Positions 15,915 to 22,952 are shown, counted from the stretch's first letter. The stretch is DNA of 23,084 nt from Flavobacteriales bacterium (GCA_003456455.1 DMRV01000060.1:1-23084); one strand, 5' to 3'. Notes: a model not told the origin generated them from the sequence alone. Translations and numbers: made by a program.

Positions 15915-16139
15915 CTAAAGCTCTGGCTCCAAATCCTGTTGCTTCGACTTTTTGTTCTCTTCGTTCACGTACCAAATTACAGCCCCAGCAATGCCTATGA
16001 CGATTAATGCTAAGATTATAATCGTTAGTGGATCGAGGCCTTTGCTTGCCACCACTGCTCCTGTTACTCCAACAGCTACACCGACTGAACTAAATTGTGT
16101 TGGACGAAATGTATTCTCAACTATGTATGTAGGATTCAT
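15915..16139 (-). CDS. Small membrane protein, hypothetical
   Basis: The 74-residue protein has a weakly hydrophobic Gly/Val/Ala-rich stretch (18-32), a clear membrane helix (about 38-58, PLTIIILALIVIGIAGAVIWY), and a charged lysine/glutamate tail. No family was recognised. It starts one base after the stop of the zinc-ribbon gene and is followed by a strong terminator, so the two form a small operon. The context is an accessory island with a serine recombinase. The size and topology would also fit a holin-like or toxin-like peptide, but nothing shows that. Confidence 0.6.
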   Translation of the reverse strand: MNPTYIVENTFRPTQFSSVGVAVGVTGAVVASKGLDPLTIIILALIVIGIAGAVIWYVNEENKKSKQQDLEPEL

Positions 16140-16140
16140 C

Positions 16141-16530
16141 TTATTCTAGTTTTATTAATTCAACTTCATTTGATTCGATCAAAGGCCGATAGGACACTGG
16201 TCCAATCTGATACCAGAGGTCACCTTCAATTTTCACTCTTTTATTTGGAACCGTTGGGTCAAACCCCAAAGCCAGTAACCGTTCCATTGACACGGTAACA
16301 ACTTCGTTTGTTAACCCATTCAATTCTTTCGAGACCAACTCTATGTTTCTCAGGTAGCCTGCGGTCATTTCCTTTTCTCTGTCGCGCCTGCTTATTGCTA
16401 AATCATTATTGTGTTTTGCCTTGCACTTCAGGTTGCAGTACTGTTGATTCTTTCTTCCATTGAATTCCTCTCCGCACTCATCGCAACGGTGTAGATACTT
16501 GCCGATATGTGATTGCCAACTGATAATCAT
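16141..16530 (-). CDS. Zinc-ribbon protein of an accessory island, hypothetical
   Basis: This is a 129-residue soluble protein. The N-terminal HRCDECGEEFNGRKNQQYCNLKCKAKH has Cys at 16, 19, 32 and 36 in a CxxC-x12-CxxxC arrangement, with His40 close by. That is a treble-clef or zinc-ribbon finger of a kind often seen in small DNA- or RNA-binding proteins of Bacteroidota mobile elements. The rest (SRRDREKEMTAGYLRN, then VKIEGDLWYQIG) has no motif I can name. It heads a two-gene operon and is divergent from the MerR-like gene. A perfect 9-bp inverted repeat lies directly at its start codon, suggesting autoregulation or control by the neighbour. The function is unknown. Confidence 0.65.
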   Translation of the reverse strand: MIISWQSHIGKYLHRCDECGEEFNGRKNQQYCNLKCKAKHNNDLAISRRDREKEMTAGYLRNIELVSKELNGLTNEVVTVSMERLLALGFDPTVPNKRVKIEGDLWYQIGPVSYRPLIESNEVELIKLE

Positions 16531-16550
16531 TTTGTTGTCTCACAACAAAA
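16530..16550. promoter_or_regulatory. Candidate operator: 9-bp inverted repeat between divergent genes
   Basis: TTTTGTTGT and ACAACAAAA form a perfect inverted repeat with a CTC spacer. It touches the start codon of the minus-strand zinc-ribbon gene and lies 38 bases before ATG 16589 of the MerR-like gene. MerR-type regulators usually bind such dyads in divergent promoter regions. The role is inferred. Confidence 0.5.
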
Positions 16551-16559
16551 TTAGTAATT

Positions 16560-16573
16560 TTACTTTTAAGTAA
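16560..16573. promoter_or_regulatory. Second short dyad upstream of the MerR-like gene
   Basis: TTACTTTTAAGTAA has matching 6-base arms around TT. It sits 15 bases before ATG 16589. In AT-rich DNA a short dyad like this can occur by chance, so it is a weak operator candidate. Confidence 0.3.
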
Positions 16574-16588
16574 TAACACAATTAATTG

Positions 16589-17545
16589 ATGATTGAGAAT
16601 AACATACATACCGATACATGGAGGTCAATCCTCGAGAACCTCAAAGGTTCACAGGTAAATATTGGTGAGATTTTCGAAAGATTGAGTGAGCAGCCATATC
16701 GTGCCACCGATACTGGAATTCACCCTAAAATCATGGCCGATTGGAAGCGGAATGGACTGTTAATGTCTGAACATACTGCGAACAAGATGCATCGGTTTTC
16801 CATCGCTGAGTTTGTATGGATTAAACTCATAGAGAAAATGAGAGCCTTTAATTTTCCACTGAAAGCGATACAGTCATTTCGGGATGACATGATGGGTGGA
16901 ACCACTACCGAGATTGAAGAGCTATGGAATACAGAATTCCTTTTCAACTTCATTCTGCACATGGAGAATGGAAAGAATCCTGAAAAGATTCGTGCGTATT
17001 TAGCGCGACCAGAAACGAAAGATGAAGCCATGGGTCTTCTTCCTCCAGGAATGAAAAGTGGCAACCGTCTGGAAACGTTGGTTCTGTTTTCATTAACCTT
17101 GAAAACCCCTGTATCCTTCCTTGTGGATCATTCTGGAAAAGGGACCCTATTCAATCCATTAATGCTTATGGGCGGGGTATACGATGATGATGAAACGGAA
17201 AGGGTTTTCACCAGTTCGTATGTCAGTCTTAGTCTTACAGAAGTATTAGCAGAGGTTCTTTCACTCTCCGATATGGAGATATTACATGGTCAGTTGATGA
17301 TTGTTTCGGATATGGAAGCCAACGTGATTCAAGCGCTTCGAGAGGATGAGTTGACGTCCGTCTTAATACGCTACGACCAGAATCATCAAATGGATTTGAT
17401 GGAAATTAAAAAGTTGCAGAAAGCCGAGCGAGAAACACGCCTTCTTGAAATGATATTGAAAAAAGGGTATCAAGACATCACCGTCAAGACCCAACACGGA
17501 AAAGTGATTTATTGCGAGAACACGCGAAAAGTAAAATTGAAATGA
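16589..17545 (+). CDS. MerR-like winged-helix transcriptional regulator with long C-terminal domain
   Basis: I chose ATG 16589 over the TTG three bases upstream. The 318-residue protein has a MerR-type DNA-binding segment at about 42-100: TGIHPKIMADWKRNGLL (helix-turn-helix), then HRFSIAEFVWIKLIEKMR and FPLKAIQSFRDDM, matching the usual 'R.Y...D...L..I..LR..G..L..I' order. The C-terminal ~200 residues do not resemble the known drug-, metal- or cobalamin-binding domains and are not recognised; they are acidic with several beta-strand-like patches (SVLIRYDQNHQMDLMEI, DITVKTQHGKVIYC). It is divergent from the zinc-ribbon operon with two dyads between, and 78 bases before the small ORF preceding the recombinase. 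This suggests it regulates the island genes. Confidence 0.7.
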   Translation: MIENNIHTDTWRSILENLKGSQVNIGEIFERLSEQPYRATDTGIHPKIMADWKRNGLLMSEHTANKMHRFSIAEFVWIKLIEKMRAFNFPLKAIQSFRDDMMGGTTTEIEELWNTEFLFNFILHMENGKNPEKIRAYLARPETKDEAMGLLPPGMKSGNRLETLVLFSLTLKTPVSFLVDHSGKGTLFNPLMLMGGVYDDDETERVFTSSYVSLSLTEVLAEVLSLSDMEILHGQLMIVSDMEANVIQALREDELTSVLIRYDQNHQMDLMEIKKLQKAERETRLLEMILKKGYQDITVKTQHGKVIYCENTRKVKLK

Positions 17546-17623
17546 CGGTACTGAACACATCAGACCTATTGATACACGTATCGTGCTACTGGAAAAACAG
17601 AGCAGGATGCATCGTAATCAAAC

Positions 17624-17803
17624 ATGCTAACGCTAAAAGAATGCAGAAAATTAGTTGACCCTAAAAACGAAAAGTACACAGACGAGCAATTGCAATTGAT
17701 GCTGGAGTTTCAATTAGAGCTTGCTCAGGTAATTGTAGATGAACTAAAACGACAAGACAATGAGGAAGAGAGCTGCGCTGATGTCGCGCGTATCCAGCGA
17801 TGA
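17624..17803 (+). CDS. Small ORF preceding and overlapping the serine recombinase
   Basis: The 59-codon ORF encodes MLTLKECRKLVDPKNEKY followed by a glutamate/leucine-rich helix (DEQLQLMLEFQLELAQVIVD). It ends at TGA 17801, overlapping the first 44 bases of the recombinase in another frame. Short acidic helical ORFs with a similar opening and the same overlap are found before Bacteroidota large serine recombinases. Translation is therefore probably coupled to the recombinase. The helical, acidic character would suit a small regulatory or recombination-directionality role, which is speculation. Confidence 0.7.
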   Translation: MLTLKECRKLVDPKNEKYTDEQLQLMLEFQLELAQVIVDELKRQDNEEESCADVARIQR

Positions 17804-19331
17804 ACAAGCCAAAGGATACAGCCTTGGTGTGCAATCTGAGGCTTTAGAAACTTACTGCCTCCGCAACGATATTGAGATTGTTTATTATTTCACAGAAGAT
17901 CATTCCGCTAAGAATTTCGAACGACCTGCGTTCAAGCAGTTCTTGGAGTATCTTAGAAAGAACAAGGGTTCTATCGACCTGTTTCTTTTCACTTCATGGG
18001 ACCGATTCTCACGGAATGCCATGGATGCTTACCACATGATTGACCGTTTGAAAAAACTCGGTATCGAAGCGCAGTCCATTGAACAACCGATTGACTTTTC
18101 CGTACCTGAGAATAAGATGATGTTGGCTATGTATCTGGTGATGCCTGAGGTGGACAATGACCGTAGATCCATCAAGATTCGAGGTGGTATCCGTGCGGCT
18201 CTCAAAGCGGGTAGATGGTGCCGTGCAGCTCCGTACGGTTACCGCAACACGCGTGATGAAAACAATCGTCCGATTATCGTGCCAACAGAACACGCTGAGA
18301 CAATCCGAATCGCGTTCCAAATGATTGCCAAAGGGAAAACACAGCCTCAAGCACTCGAATTCCTTAATAATGCTGGAGTACCCGTTAAGAAGAGTCGTTT
18401 CTCGACCCTACTCAGAAACCCAATGTACATGGGCAAGATTGAGGTACCTGCTTCGGACGAAGAGCCTTATGCGCTCATTGAAGGAAAGCACGATGGAATT
18501 GTTTCTGAAAAACTGTTTTACCAAGTTCAGCAAGTGCTTAAAGGAAACCGACCGAACATACCGATAGAAACGGCTGTCCAAAATAAACAGCTTCCTCTTC
18601 GTGGAATCCTAAAGTGCTCGGCTTGCGGGGGCAAACTCACAGGTAGTCGTTCACGAAGTAGAAATGGAACGAGGCACGCCTATTACCACTGTAATCATTG
18701 CAGAGCAGAACGTTATCGAGCGGAGAACGCCAACGAAACGATGATTGAGGTTCTGAACGACCTCCGTCTTGCCAATGACAACGTCATCATCCATAGGGAA
18801 CTGGTAAAGCGCATGTTGAATGGTGGGGAAAGTGACCGAAAAGGGAGAATCTCCAAACTCCAAAACCTCATTGATCAGCAGAATGAACGGATTGAACGAT
18901 TGGAAGATAATCTTGCCGATGTGGCGATCTCATCGGAGGATTTTATCAGAATGAAAACTCGGTTCTCGAATTCAAGGAACCAAGCTCAGCAGGAACTCAT
19001 CGACCTTAAAGTGGACAACACGGAGAAAAGTGAAATCCTGAAAAGGGCACTGGACGTAATAATTGGTCTTGGTGATTTCTACGCTGATGCTGATGCCAAA
19101 AGCAAAATCAAACTGCTTGGTTCGATATTTCCTGAAATGATCGAATTTGACGGAAAAAAATGTCGAACCACTAAAATCAATGAAGCAATCACGCTGTGTC
19201 TCAGTATTGACAAGGGTTTCAGCAAAAAAGAAAACCGGATACTCCCTGAAAAATTGGAAGTATCCGGTTGGGTGGACTTGGTTTCTCCTTGTAGTTATGG
19301 GGTTGAATCTTTGTTTTATTATTACAGTTGA
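17760..19331 (+). CDS. Large serine site-specific recombinase
   Basis: The 523-residue protein is a complete large serine recombinase. The resolvase domain (1-~150) has the catalytic serine in SRVSSDEQ (S12) and the conserved DRFSRN (81-86). The recombinase domain follows (APYGYRNTRDENNRPIIVP, then STLLRNPMYMGKI). A zinc ribbon has C286, C289, C311 and C314 (CSACGG and CNHC). A coiled coil lies at about 362-420 (RISKLQNLIDQQNERIERLE). Such enzymes integrate and excise elements between short attP and attB sites. ATG 17760 lies within the end of the preceding small ORF, and M8 (17781) is an alternative start. The last ~20 residues (WVDLVSPCSYGVESLFYYYS) look unlike the family and come from DNA that codes for another protein in a different frame. 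The native end may therefore be about residue 500, with the tail supplied by the integration site. Confidence 0.93.
   Translation: MRKRAALMSRVSSDEQAKGYSLGVQSEALETYCLRNDIEIVYYFTEDHSAKNFERPAFKQFLEYLRKNKGSIDLFLFTSWDRFSRNAMDAYHMIDRLKKLGIEAQSIEQPIDFSVPENKMMLAMYLVMPEVDNDRRSIKIRGGIRAALKAGRWCRAAPYGYRNTRDENNRPIIVPTEHAETIRIAFQMIAKGKTQPQALEFLNNAGVPVKKSRFSTLLRNPMYMGKIEVPASDEEPYALIEGKHDGIVSEKLFYQVQQVLKGNRPNIPIETAVQNKQLPLRGILKCSACGGKLTGSRSRSRNGTRHAYYHCNHCRAERYRAENANETMIEVLNDLRLANDNVIIHRELVKRMLNGGESDRKGRISKLQNLIDQQNERIERLEDNLADVAISSEDFIRMKTRFSNSRNQAQQELIDLKVDNTEKSEILKRALDVIIGLGDFYADADAKSKIKLLGSIFPEMIEFDGKKCRTTKINEAITLCLSIDKGFSKKENRILPEKLEVSGWVDLVSPCSYGVESLFYYYS
19233..19269. repeat. 11-bp perfect inverted repeat in the 3' end of the recombinase gene
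   Basis: AACCGGATACT (19233-19243) and AGTATCCGGTT (19259-19269) are perfect inverted copies separated by 15 bases. The repeat ends exactly where the recombinase frame loses family likeness and an unrelated membrane-protein frame begins. It could be part of the attachment site or a hairpin. There is no T-run after it, so it is not a simple terminator. Confidence 0.6.
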
Positions 19332-19443
19332 CGGTCAAGAGGGGCAACGTATGCTATTGCCATATTATCCTATAATTTGGTTGATTTTTGGCCTAGCCTT
19401 TAAGCGTTTGCATTTATATGGTGGAAAATTTACGGTTAGTTAA
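19270..19443 (+). pseudogene. C-terminal remnant of a membrane protein, possibly a GT-C glycosyltransferase
   Basis: In the frame ending at TAA 19441-19443, a hydrophobic stretch (WFLLVVMGLNLCFIITVDG) is followed by QEGQRMLLPYYPIIWLIFG, a second helix, and a short basic tail. The E-x-x-R-M-x-x-P-x-YP pattern between two helices resembles the C-terminal membrane part of GT39-type mannosyltransferases. There is no start codon except inside the recombinase gene, so the rest of the gene is missing. It overlaps the last 62 bases of the recombinase in another frame. The 5' part was not found in the left flank of the island. Confidence 0.5.
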
Positions 19444-19476
19444 ATTGATTTTTTAAAATATAAATACTTTGTTAAG

Positions 19477-19507
19477 GAATTCAGACAAGATTATTTTGAA
19501 TTCTGAA
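19477..19507. repeat. GAATTCAGAC word and partner dyad, candidate attachment-site relic
   Basis: GAATTCAGAC at 19477-19486 matches 15775-15784 exactly, on the other side of the recombinase island. GAATTCTGAA follows at 19498-19507, so ATTCAG and CTGAAT also form a dyad here. A 10-bp match is short and may be chance. Confidence 0.35.
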
Positions 19508-19526
19508 TACCCGTAGCTTTTCGTGA

Positions 19527-19676
19527 ATTATAAGGAATATCGCATCCAGGGTTACTAGAGCCACACTGGAGTTTGCTAGAAAAGAAGGGGTTGACCTAGA
19601 ACCGATTAAACGTTCTTCTGAAAAGTTTCTTCAAATGTGGGAGCAGTTTTTGGACAATAAAGGGAAGTTCGATTAG
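19527..19676 (+). pseudogene. C-terminal coding remnant of an unidentified protein
   Basis: The frame ending at TAG 19674 encodes a protein-like, charged helical end (RATLEFARKEGVDLEPIKR, then EKFLQMWEQFLDNKGKFD), with no ATG, GTG or TTG suitable as a start before the upstream stop at 19524. An adjacent frame just upstream (VNYKEYRIQGY) also looks protein-like, so a frameshift may be present. The stop overlaps that of the convergent DoxX-like gene. It is probably the tail of a gene destroyed at the right edge of the island. The family is not recognised. Confidence 0.45.
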
Positions 19677-20026
19677 AACGTATACCACCACGCCCAAAGC
19701 AGAAACACTAACTGAAAAGGCAGCCTAAGCCGTAACACCCAAACGGGTTCTTTTCCACCCGGTTTGGTAGATTGTAAGTGGTAAATGTTTGCTGGAAACA
19801 CAGCTATTAGCAATGCAATGATTCCCCAAGCTGCATAGCTTGAATATTCTGGGCAAAGTAGGAGCAGACCTAGAAAGATTTCGATTGCGCCACTTAAATA
19901 ATTCAGGCCTTTGTGCCATGGTAAATAAGGAGGTATCAACCGCAAAAAGAATTTTGGGTTCTTAAAGTGGTAGTAGCCCGCAAAAATGTAGAATGCGGCC
20001 ATAATGTAAAGGCTTATATCTTTCAT
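19673..20026 (-). CDS. DoxX-like four-helix membrane protein
   Basis: The 117-residue protein has four predicted membrane helices and the DoxX-like signature. AAFYIFAGYYHFKNPKFFLRL is followed by IPPYLPWHKGLNYLSGAIEI and FPANIYHL, a pattern seen in many short Bacteroidota DoxX-family proteins. Family members are linked to redox or thiol stress in some bacteria, but the role of this short type is not established. It is divergent from the DUF1801 gene (42-base gap), and its stop overlaps the remnant coding frame at 19527-19676. Confidence 0.85.
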   Translation of the reverse strand: MKDISLYIMAAFYIFAGYYHFKNPKFFLRLIPPYLPWHKGLNYLSGAIEIFLGLLLLCPEYSSYAAWGIIALLIAVFPANIYHLQSTKPGGKEPVWVLRLRLPFQLVFLLWAWWYTF

Positions 20027-20068
20027 GGTCTAAACTTACAAACCAGTAAATTGCTTCCGCAGAACAGT

Positions 20069-20434
20069 ATGGAAGACGTCACAAACTTTTACTTAAGACA
20101 AGAAGAGCCGAATCGCTCTTGTTTTCTTGCCATGCGAGACATTGTCCGAAGGGTGGACGGTGAAGTGGAAGAGATTCTCAAATACGGTTCTCCGTGTTTT
20201 GTTTATCATGGGAGAGCTTTCTGCTATTTGTGGAAAGACAAGAAAACTAACGAGCCTTACTTTCTGATGGTGGAAGGAAAGCGTCTAGACCATCCAATGT
20301 TGGAATCAGGAGATAGAAAACGAATGAAAATCTTGAGGGTAAGTCCGACCGAAGACTTGCCCATTGAGGCTATTAACGTAGTCTTAGATTCTGCATTGGA
20401 ACTCTACAAAAGCGGAACAATCAAAACGAAATAA
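20069..20434 (+). CDS. DUF1801 / YdhG-like domain protein
   Basis: ATG 20069 (MEDVTNFYLRQEEPNRSC) is preferred to the upstream ATG 19967, which lies inside the divergent DoxX-like gene. The 121-residue protein has the DUF1801 pattern: CFLAMRDIVRRVDGEVEEILKYGSP as the first helix and turn, CYLWKDKK as a strand, LMVEGKRLDHPML, and a C-terminal helix AINVVLDSALELYKSG. DUF1801 proteins are small soluble alpha/beta proteins with a YdhG-like fold and no agreed function. Its stop overlaps the start of the OsmC-like gene by one base (TAATG), so translation is coupled. Confidence 0.85.
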   Translation: MEDVTNFYLRQEEPNRSCFLAMRDIVRRVDGEVEEILKYGSPCFVYHGRAFCYLWKDKKTNEPYFLMVEGKRLDHPMLESGDRKRMKILRVSPTEDLPIEAINVVLDSALELYKSGTIKTK

Positions 20435-20844
20435 TGGGATACAAGGTTAACACAGTTTGGAAGGAGAAAATGGCCTTCGAAAGTCAGCTAGGAAACCATA
20501 CAGTAAGAATGGATACCACTCCAGAAATGGGTGATGATTCCGGTGCTAGTCCGAAGCAACTTTTACTAGCAGGGTTAGCCGGTTGCACAGGAATGGACGT
20601 AGTTTCCCTACTCAATAAAATGCGCGTTCCGTTCACCAATTTCGAAATGGATATCGAGGCGGAACTGACGGAAGAGCATCCGATTGTTTTCTCAGAAATC
20701 AGATTGAAGTACGTGTTTTGGGGCGATAACCTAGATAAGGCCAAGGTGGAAAAGGCCGTCAAGCTTTCTCAGGACAAATACTGCGGAGTAAGTGCCATGC
20801 TGAAGAAAAATAGCCCGATTGAGTATTCGATTGAATACCGATAA
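20434..20844 (+). CDS. OsmC/Ohr-family peroxidase-like protein
   Basis: The 136-residue protein is of normal length for the family. The two conserved cysteines of OsmC/Ohr thiol peroxidases are present: C51 in LLAGLAGCTGMDVV and C117 in SQDKYCGVSAML. DDSGASPKQLLLAGLAG is the usual helix entry, and FSEIRLKYVF is a central strand. Family members reduce organic hydroperoxides in the cytosol; YhfA-like members are less well characterised. It is translationally coupled to the DUF1801 gene and ends 10 bases before the convergent minus-strand gene. Confidence 0.9.
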   Translation: MGYKVNTVWKEKMAFESQLGNHTVRMDTTPEMGDDSGASPKQLLLAGLAGCTGMDVVSLLNKMRVPFTNFEMDIEAELTEEHPIVFSEIRLKYVFWGDNLDKAKVEKAVKLSQDKYCGVSAMLKKNSPIEYSIEYR

Positions 20845-20854
20845 AGAGGAAGGT

Positions 20855-21437
20855 TTATCCTTTACGATAAACGAAATAGCGCATTCCTTCACGGAGGGCC
20901 AGGGCTCCGTGCATGTAAACACCAACGAGCCAATACGGAACGCCAAATATTTCTGGTTCGCGATAATGAACAAGGTCAAATTGTGTCATGGCGCCTTCTA
21001 CGAACATGCCACCAATCCCTAAAACAATGGCGAAAAGCATGATGAAAGCGCGCTCGTAGGTGAAAAACCATCGAGCCAAGAAGCTTGCGTAAAATATCAC
21101 GGAGAGTAAAACAGGCTCCTGATTTCCGAACCCACTTAGTAGATAAACCATCATAAAGAACAGTAAGTTCTCTACGAAAAGAGATAGGCTTCCAGAGCTA
21201 GTGCTTTCAGTACTGATGGCTGTTTTTGGGAAAATTGCGGGTGCGAACAAGTAGTTCAAACCCATGAAAGTGAAAGCAATAATAAACCCGGGAAACACGA
21301 ACCATGCTTGACCAAATAAAAAGGGTTTTGGGTAGCTCAGTGCTCCTGTAAACACATGGTTTGCATCGCATATTGTTGCTACAATTGCTCCTAAAATAGC
21401 AAACGGAAGAAAGAAAGTTAATCAGCTTGGATTTCAT
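20855..21437 (-). CDS. Polytopic membrane protein with an apparent frameshift near codon 6
   Basis: The main frame (20855-21421) encodes a ~190-residue protein with about five membrane helices, ending FGVPYWLVGVYMHGALALREGMRYFVYRKG. That frame extends protein-like upstream of GTG 21355 (FFLPFAILGAIVATICDANH), but has no usual start codon and hits a TGA at 21424. A good start, ATG 21437 (MKSKL), lies 5 bases from the end of the upstream gene but in another frame. A one-base shift around 21419-21423 would join them into one intact protein. The options are a sequencing error, a real mutation, or start at GTG 21355 with loss of the first helix. The family is not recognised with certainty. It follows the paraoxonase-like gene closely and is probably cotranscribed. 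Confidence 0.7.
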
Positions 21438-21442
21438 TATTG

Positions 21443-22486
21443 CTATTCTGCGATTTCAAGAATCAACATCTTATCGTCTTTAACCGTGCCCACTAAAAGC
21501 AGATCACCAAAAGGTGCGGCAACCGTACTTCCGGATAACGCTGAACCATCATTGGTGTAAACACTTTCCACAGAGAAATCACTTTTACTGCGGTACGTAA
21601 TTCGTAATAACTCGGATGGCGTTGTCTCCTTTTTGCTTTTGGCGTAGGCAGTAAAACGCAACAGGTTAGGATGGCACCCAATCCACAGATTTCCTTCTTG
21701 GTCAAACTCAATATTATCTACGCCAGTACCACACGGAATGTCTGCTATGAATGCTAATGTTCCATCATCATTTGGCTCATACACCTTAACAAGAAACCTT
21801 CTTGGTGATGCCACGAAAACTAAGTTTCGCTCTCGGTCTATGTTGATACCATTTGCGAACGAAATGCCGCCAGCCGCTTCAGAATAATCCTGACCATCAA
21901 AGTAAACCACGTTTGATATTGCCAGATTTCCGTACTCCTCAACCAAACGGCCTACCCCATGTTCATAACCGTGGTCATTGGTTACATAGAACCGCTCCGC
22001 ATCCAGTAGCACAATATCATTCGGGCTGATGAGTGAAGTGGACTTCTGAGTTCGGATGTGGGTTAGTTCTTCTTCATACAAAGAGAAAAACTCAATGGTA
22101 TGTCCGTCTTCGGTGTGATTGACAACCGCAACCGTGTAGGTACTATCGGTCTTAAGCATGGAAATACCATGGGGCGCAAACGGCAGGGAGAAATCAGCAG
22201 TTAGGTGTTTTACAACGAAGTCTCCACTTTTCAATTCCATGAAGTACAGACCACCGTGTTCTTGCCCAACGGGTGGAAACTCCAATCTGGCGGTAGCCGA
22301 GATTAGCGCAAAGCTGTCTTCCACACTTACGGTAATGTCTTCTGCTCCTTTCAGCGCAATTTCTTTTATCACTTCTCCCTCAAAACGATTTTCCACCGTT
22401 CGGAAAAAGCCCGTGGAAATGAAGGTGTAAAGCACAAATCCGATGAGTACTAATAAGAGAAGAAAGATGGGTTTTTTGATGGTCAT
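21443..22486 (-). CDS. Paraoxonase/arylesterase-like six-bladed beta-propeller, membrane-anchored
   Basis: The 347-residue protein starts with a hydrophobic anchor (FLLLLVLIGFVLYTFISTGF), as in serum paraoxonases. The calcium ligands of PON1 have clear counterparts: E49/D50 in GAEDI, N156 in SPNDIVLL, N212 in FANGINID, and D257/N258 in GVDNIEFD. PON1 His115 corresponds to H106 (PHGIS) and His285 to H272 (GCHPN). The family hydrolyses lactones and aryl esters, and bacterial members may degrade acyl-homoserine lactones. The substrate here is unknown. It follows the small transporter gene by 47 bases and precedes the membrane-protein gene by 5, which suggests an operon. The length is close to the ~355 residues of animal paraoxonases. 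Confidence 0.87.
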   Translation of the reverse strand: MTIKKPIFLLLLVLIGFVLYTFISTGFFRTVENRFEGEVIKEIALKGAEDITVSVEDSFALISATARLEFPPVGQEHGGLYFMELKSGDFVVKHLTADFSLPFAPHGISMLKTDSTYTVAVVNHTEDGHTIEFFSLYEEELTHIRTQKSTSLISPNDIVLLDAERFYVTNDHGYEHGVGRLVEEYGNLAISNVVYFDGQDYSEAAGGISFANGINIDRERNLVFVASPRRFLVKVYEPNDDGTLAFIADIPCGTGVDNIEFDQEGNLWIGCHPNLLRFTAYAKSKKETTPSELLRITYRSKSDFSVESVYTNDGSALSGSTVAAPFGDLLLVGTVKDDKMLILEIAE

Positions 22487-22533
22487 ACGCTGTCAGTTTT
22501 CTTAAGCTAAGTTAAACATGCGGCATAATGGCT

Positions 22534-22857
22534 CTATATCGACATCATAATCACCCCAACGGTTACCACAAATGCACCTGCCAGTTTAAGCATAGTAACA
22601 GGTTCGTTAAACCAGAAAACCGCTACGGCATACAGCCCAACAATGGTGAGCGAGAAGAAGACAGTGCTAGCTACTTGCAACGAGATGAATCTCAATGATT
22701 CTGCAAATAGTACGGAATTGATGAGCCCGAATACCAGCCCTACCGCTAGGTAACCCCATTTTTTGGCGGGAATAGCATCGTTAATTGCAGAGTATTTGAA
22801 TCCGATATTGGTAAGTACGTTGGCGATGATGGCACCAGAAATCAAGAGCATTTTCAT
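22534..22857 (-). CDS. SMR/EamA-like four-helix transporter
   Basis: Starting at ATG 22857 (MKMLLISGAIIANVLTNIGF) the protein has 107 residues; ATG 22887 is an upstream alternative that adds a polar lead. Four membrane helices span the chain. Features of the drug/metabolite transporter superfamily are seen: FKYSA in the first helix region, LRFISLQVASTVFFSLTIVG in the third, and WFNEPVTMLKLAGAFVVTVG in the fourth, where E-P is typical. It is the size of a small multidrug resistance protein and would act as a dimer. The catalytic Glu of EmrE in helix 1 is not evident, so it is more likely a half-size EamA-type protein than a true drug exporter. It is the first gene of the minus-strand run. Confidence 0.8.
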   Translation of the reverse strand: MKMLLISGAIIANVLTNIGFKYSAINDAIPAKKWGYLAVGLVFGLINSVLFAESLRFISLQVASTVFFSLTIVGLYAVAVFWFNEPVTMLKLAGAFVVTVGVIMMSI

Positions 22858-22894
22858 GGAATGGAGTTTAGGTAGGTTAGTATTCAAAAAGGGA

Positions 22895-22926
22895 AAAGCC
22901 CACTTTGCAGATGCAAGGTGGGCTTT
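22895..22926 (-). terminator. Rho-independent terminator after the EthD-like gene
   Basis: AAAGCCCACTTTGCA pairs with TGCAAGGTGGGCTTT over up to 15 bp with one G-T pair. On the minus strand it is followed by T-rich sequence (complement of 22886-22894). It lies 26 bases after the stop of the gene entering from the right edge and separates it from the transporter gene. Confidence 0.85.
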
Positions 22927-22952
22927 AAAATTGCAATACGATAATGGTGGAT

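Noticed and set aside
17571..17582. Short dyad GATACACGTATC before the small ORF
   Set aside because: Five-base arms with a two-base spacer are too short to call without conservation evidence.
19147..19269. A separate gene starting at ATG 19147 inside the recombinase
   Set aside because: The first 41 codons are only the shifted frame of the recombinase. Protein-like sequence begins at about 19270, so only that tail is kept, as a remnant.
19260..19331. A tRNA gene or tRNA-type attachment site at the recombinase 3' end
   Set aside because: Many recombinase genes end in the antisense of a tRNA T-arm, but no GGTTCGAATCC-like word or cloverleaf was found here.
19967..20068. Upstream ATG 19967 as start of the DUF1801 gene
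   Set aside because: It would overlap the start of the divergent DoxX-like gene by 60 bases and adds residues that do not belong to the domain.
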